In this document: positions 32,452 through 33,582 of the stretch, one piece after another
Layout of the letters: each line of letters opens with the position of its first letter
Position numbering within the stretch: position 1 is the stretch's first letter
Assembly: GCA_018398765.1 (NCBI GenBank)
Contig: JAHBMJ010004317.1
Span: 1 to 33,582 of the forward strand
Length of the DNA: 33,582 bases
Reading direction: 5' to 3'
Origin: Chromera velia
Taxonomy: Eukaryota; Sar; Chromeraceae
Made by a program: the position numbers and the translations under genes
Notes under the pieces: model-generated
The model's input: only the letters and a program-made list of their open reading frames with translations
What the model was told of the DNA's origin: nothing
Databases searched by the model: none

Positions 32452-33582
32452 GGGAGGTCTCGCACTTGGGCGCTCTTATTGGGTGGGAGAAGGAAGCGTC
32501 TGCCCTAAAAAAAGACTTGGAGATGAAAGATTGGAAGTGTTGCCTGACAGTTGCTTCCTCAAACAGTGTTGTTACAAGATTGTCCACAATGAGCCCAATA
32601 GACTATGTGTGGGCAGAGCGCCTTCGCTCTCTCATTGAAGACACTCCGCTGAAGTCTTCTCTGGCTGAAGCGGTGGCCACATTGGAGCACCTGGGACTCG
32701 ACATGGGCATGTTGAGATCTGCAATCAAAGGGAAAGGCAGAGAATGGAAGGCCTCGGGAATTTTGTATATGAGTGTAGCTTCAGGGGGATTTGGTCTCCC
32801 AGCGACATTCCCACTGGACTTTGCAGTCGCAATATATATATACACGTTCGGATACCCAGCAGTGTCTACTGCTGTTAACAGAACCATGACTCTGAAGGAG
32901 GAAAGATCGGAGGCAGGAAGAGAAATTGGAGAGCAGTTGCAGAACGCTCTCCCATACATCAAGTTCCTCGAATGCGCTCTTGAAGCGTTGCCTGACGAGT
33001 ACAGGTACAGCGGAGAAGTCCGTCGGGGTGTAAAGTGGGTTTTCCCTTCGACTCAAGTCCACGACCCGCACAGCCACTTCCCAAAAGGCTCATCCATGAT
33101 GTGGTACGACTTCAAGAGTACTGCAAAAGACCCCTCAGTGATGACCCGAGAGACCTTCTGCGGTATCCGCCCTGGGCCCCGCACCATCTTCATCATTCAG
33201 GCAAAGAACGCATTCGATATCGAAAAGTTCAGCAGGTTTCAAGGAAGAGAAAGTGAGTCTGAAGTATTGTTTCGTCCCTTGACATCGTTCCGGGTCCTCA
33301 ATACGCACAAAATGATTCTTGACCCGAACGAGATGGTGGTCGTGGAGAAGTCGGGATTTCCAGACATTGTCTCTCTCGAGGAGATCGACAACCAGGTGAG
33401 TGTGAAATCCGGCCAATTAGAAAGGTCGATCATTCTCATTTTCGGTTGTTTCCCACCTTTCTTTTCTGTCTGTCTGTCTGTCTGTCCATCTGTCGGTCTG
33501 TCCGTCTGTTTGTCCACCTCTGTGCCTACATGTCTGAAAGAGGGAAGTCATGCTCTCTCTCTCTCTCTCTCTCCCTCCCCCC
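32452..33582 (+). CDS. Mono-ADP-ribosyltransferase (R-S-E class), 5' part, gene runs off window
   Basis: One large exon follows a strong acceptor (ttttgcatgcag|) and ends at a strong donor, CAG|gtgagt, after 33395; no in-frame stop occurs before the window edge. In-frame Met codons are at 32523 and 32589. Counting from 32523, residues 85-119 are moderately hydrophobic, then comes an ART fold: ALPDEYRYSGEVRRGV with the NAD-binding Arg (168/169), the FKSTA strand with Ser199, and the GRESESEVLF turn with Glu245-x-Glu247, followed by the FRVL strand. R, STx and ExE are the three signature positions of arginine-type mono-ADP-ribosyltransferases, vertebrate ecto-ARTs and related exotoxin folds. 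ExE is intact, so transfer to arginine is predicted. No signal peptide is visible in this exon; earlier exons may exist upstream. The protein continues beyond residue 291. The target protein is unknown. Confidence 0.8.
33455..33582 (+). repeat. (TCTG)n and (CT)n microsatellites in an intron of the ADP-ribosyltransferase gene
   Basis: TCTG/TCCG repeats at about 33467-33512 and (CT)n at 33551-33575, just after the donor at 33396. They are open in frame with the preceding exon only by composition. Confidence 0.9.

Overview
The window is nuclear DNA of an intron-rich eukaryote, most likely a protist or alga. Genes are split by GT-AG introns whose 3' ends are very often tgcag, reading phase is kept across almost every junction I checked, and introns carry long microsatellites. 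The domain content (TTC39/Iml2, cytochrome b5-acyl-CoA dehydrogenase fusion, DEK_C-SWIB) is eukaryotic. A chromerid-type alveolate would fit the style, but that is a weak guess. There are no operons, ribosome-binding sites or CRISPR arrays.

Layout. 1-490 is a purine minisatellite. 625-972 (-) is one exon of an unrecognised gene, divergent from a 14-exon TTC39/Iml2-family gene at 1403-8157 (+). An AT-rich spacer (8158-9277) separates it from a cytochrome b5-acyl-CoA dehydrogenase fusion (9278-11840, -). A 665-bp bidirectional promoter region holding a TGACGTCA site lies between that gene and a DEK_C-SWIB chromatin protein with a histone-H1-like insert (12506-16202, +). 16203-19630 has no gene I can support.

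19.6-27.1 kb is an AT-rich, transposon-packed block. It contains a 2.1-kb hAT-like element with 21-bp terminal inverted repeats and an imperfect 8-bp target duplication (20370-22462), a decayed LINE with reverse transcriptase and restriction-like endonuclease (22881-24923), and a looser pair of inverted repeats about 6.2 kb apart enclosing both.

The right end is a second gene cluster: an adenylate-kinase-like/thioredoxin fusion (27434 to about 29103, -), head-to-head with a nine-exon secreted cysteine-containing protein I cannot assign (29106-31401, +), then the first part of an R-S-E class mono-ADP-ribosyltransferase gene running off the edge (32452-33582, +). This right-hand cluster is the least ordinary part. 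The other genes look like unrelated housekeeping neighbours: a TPR protein, lipid oxidation and chromatin. Exon coordinates were assembled by hand from splice-site motifs, phase and family similarity and are predictions.
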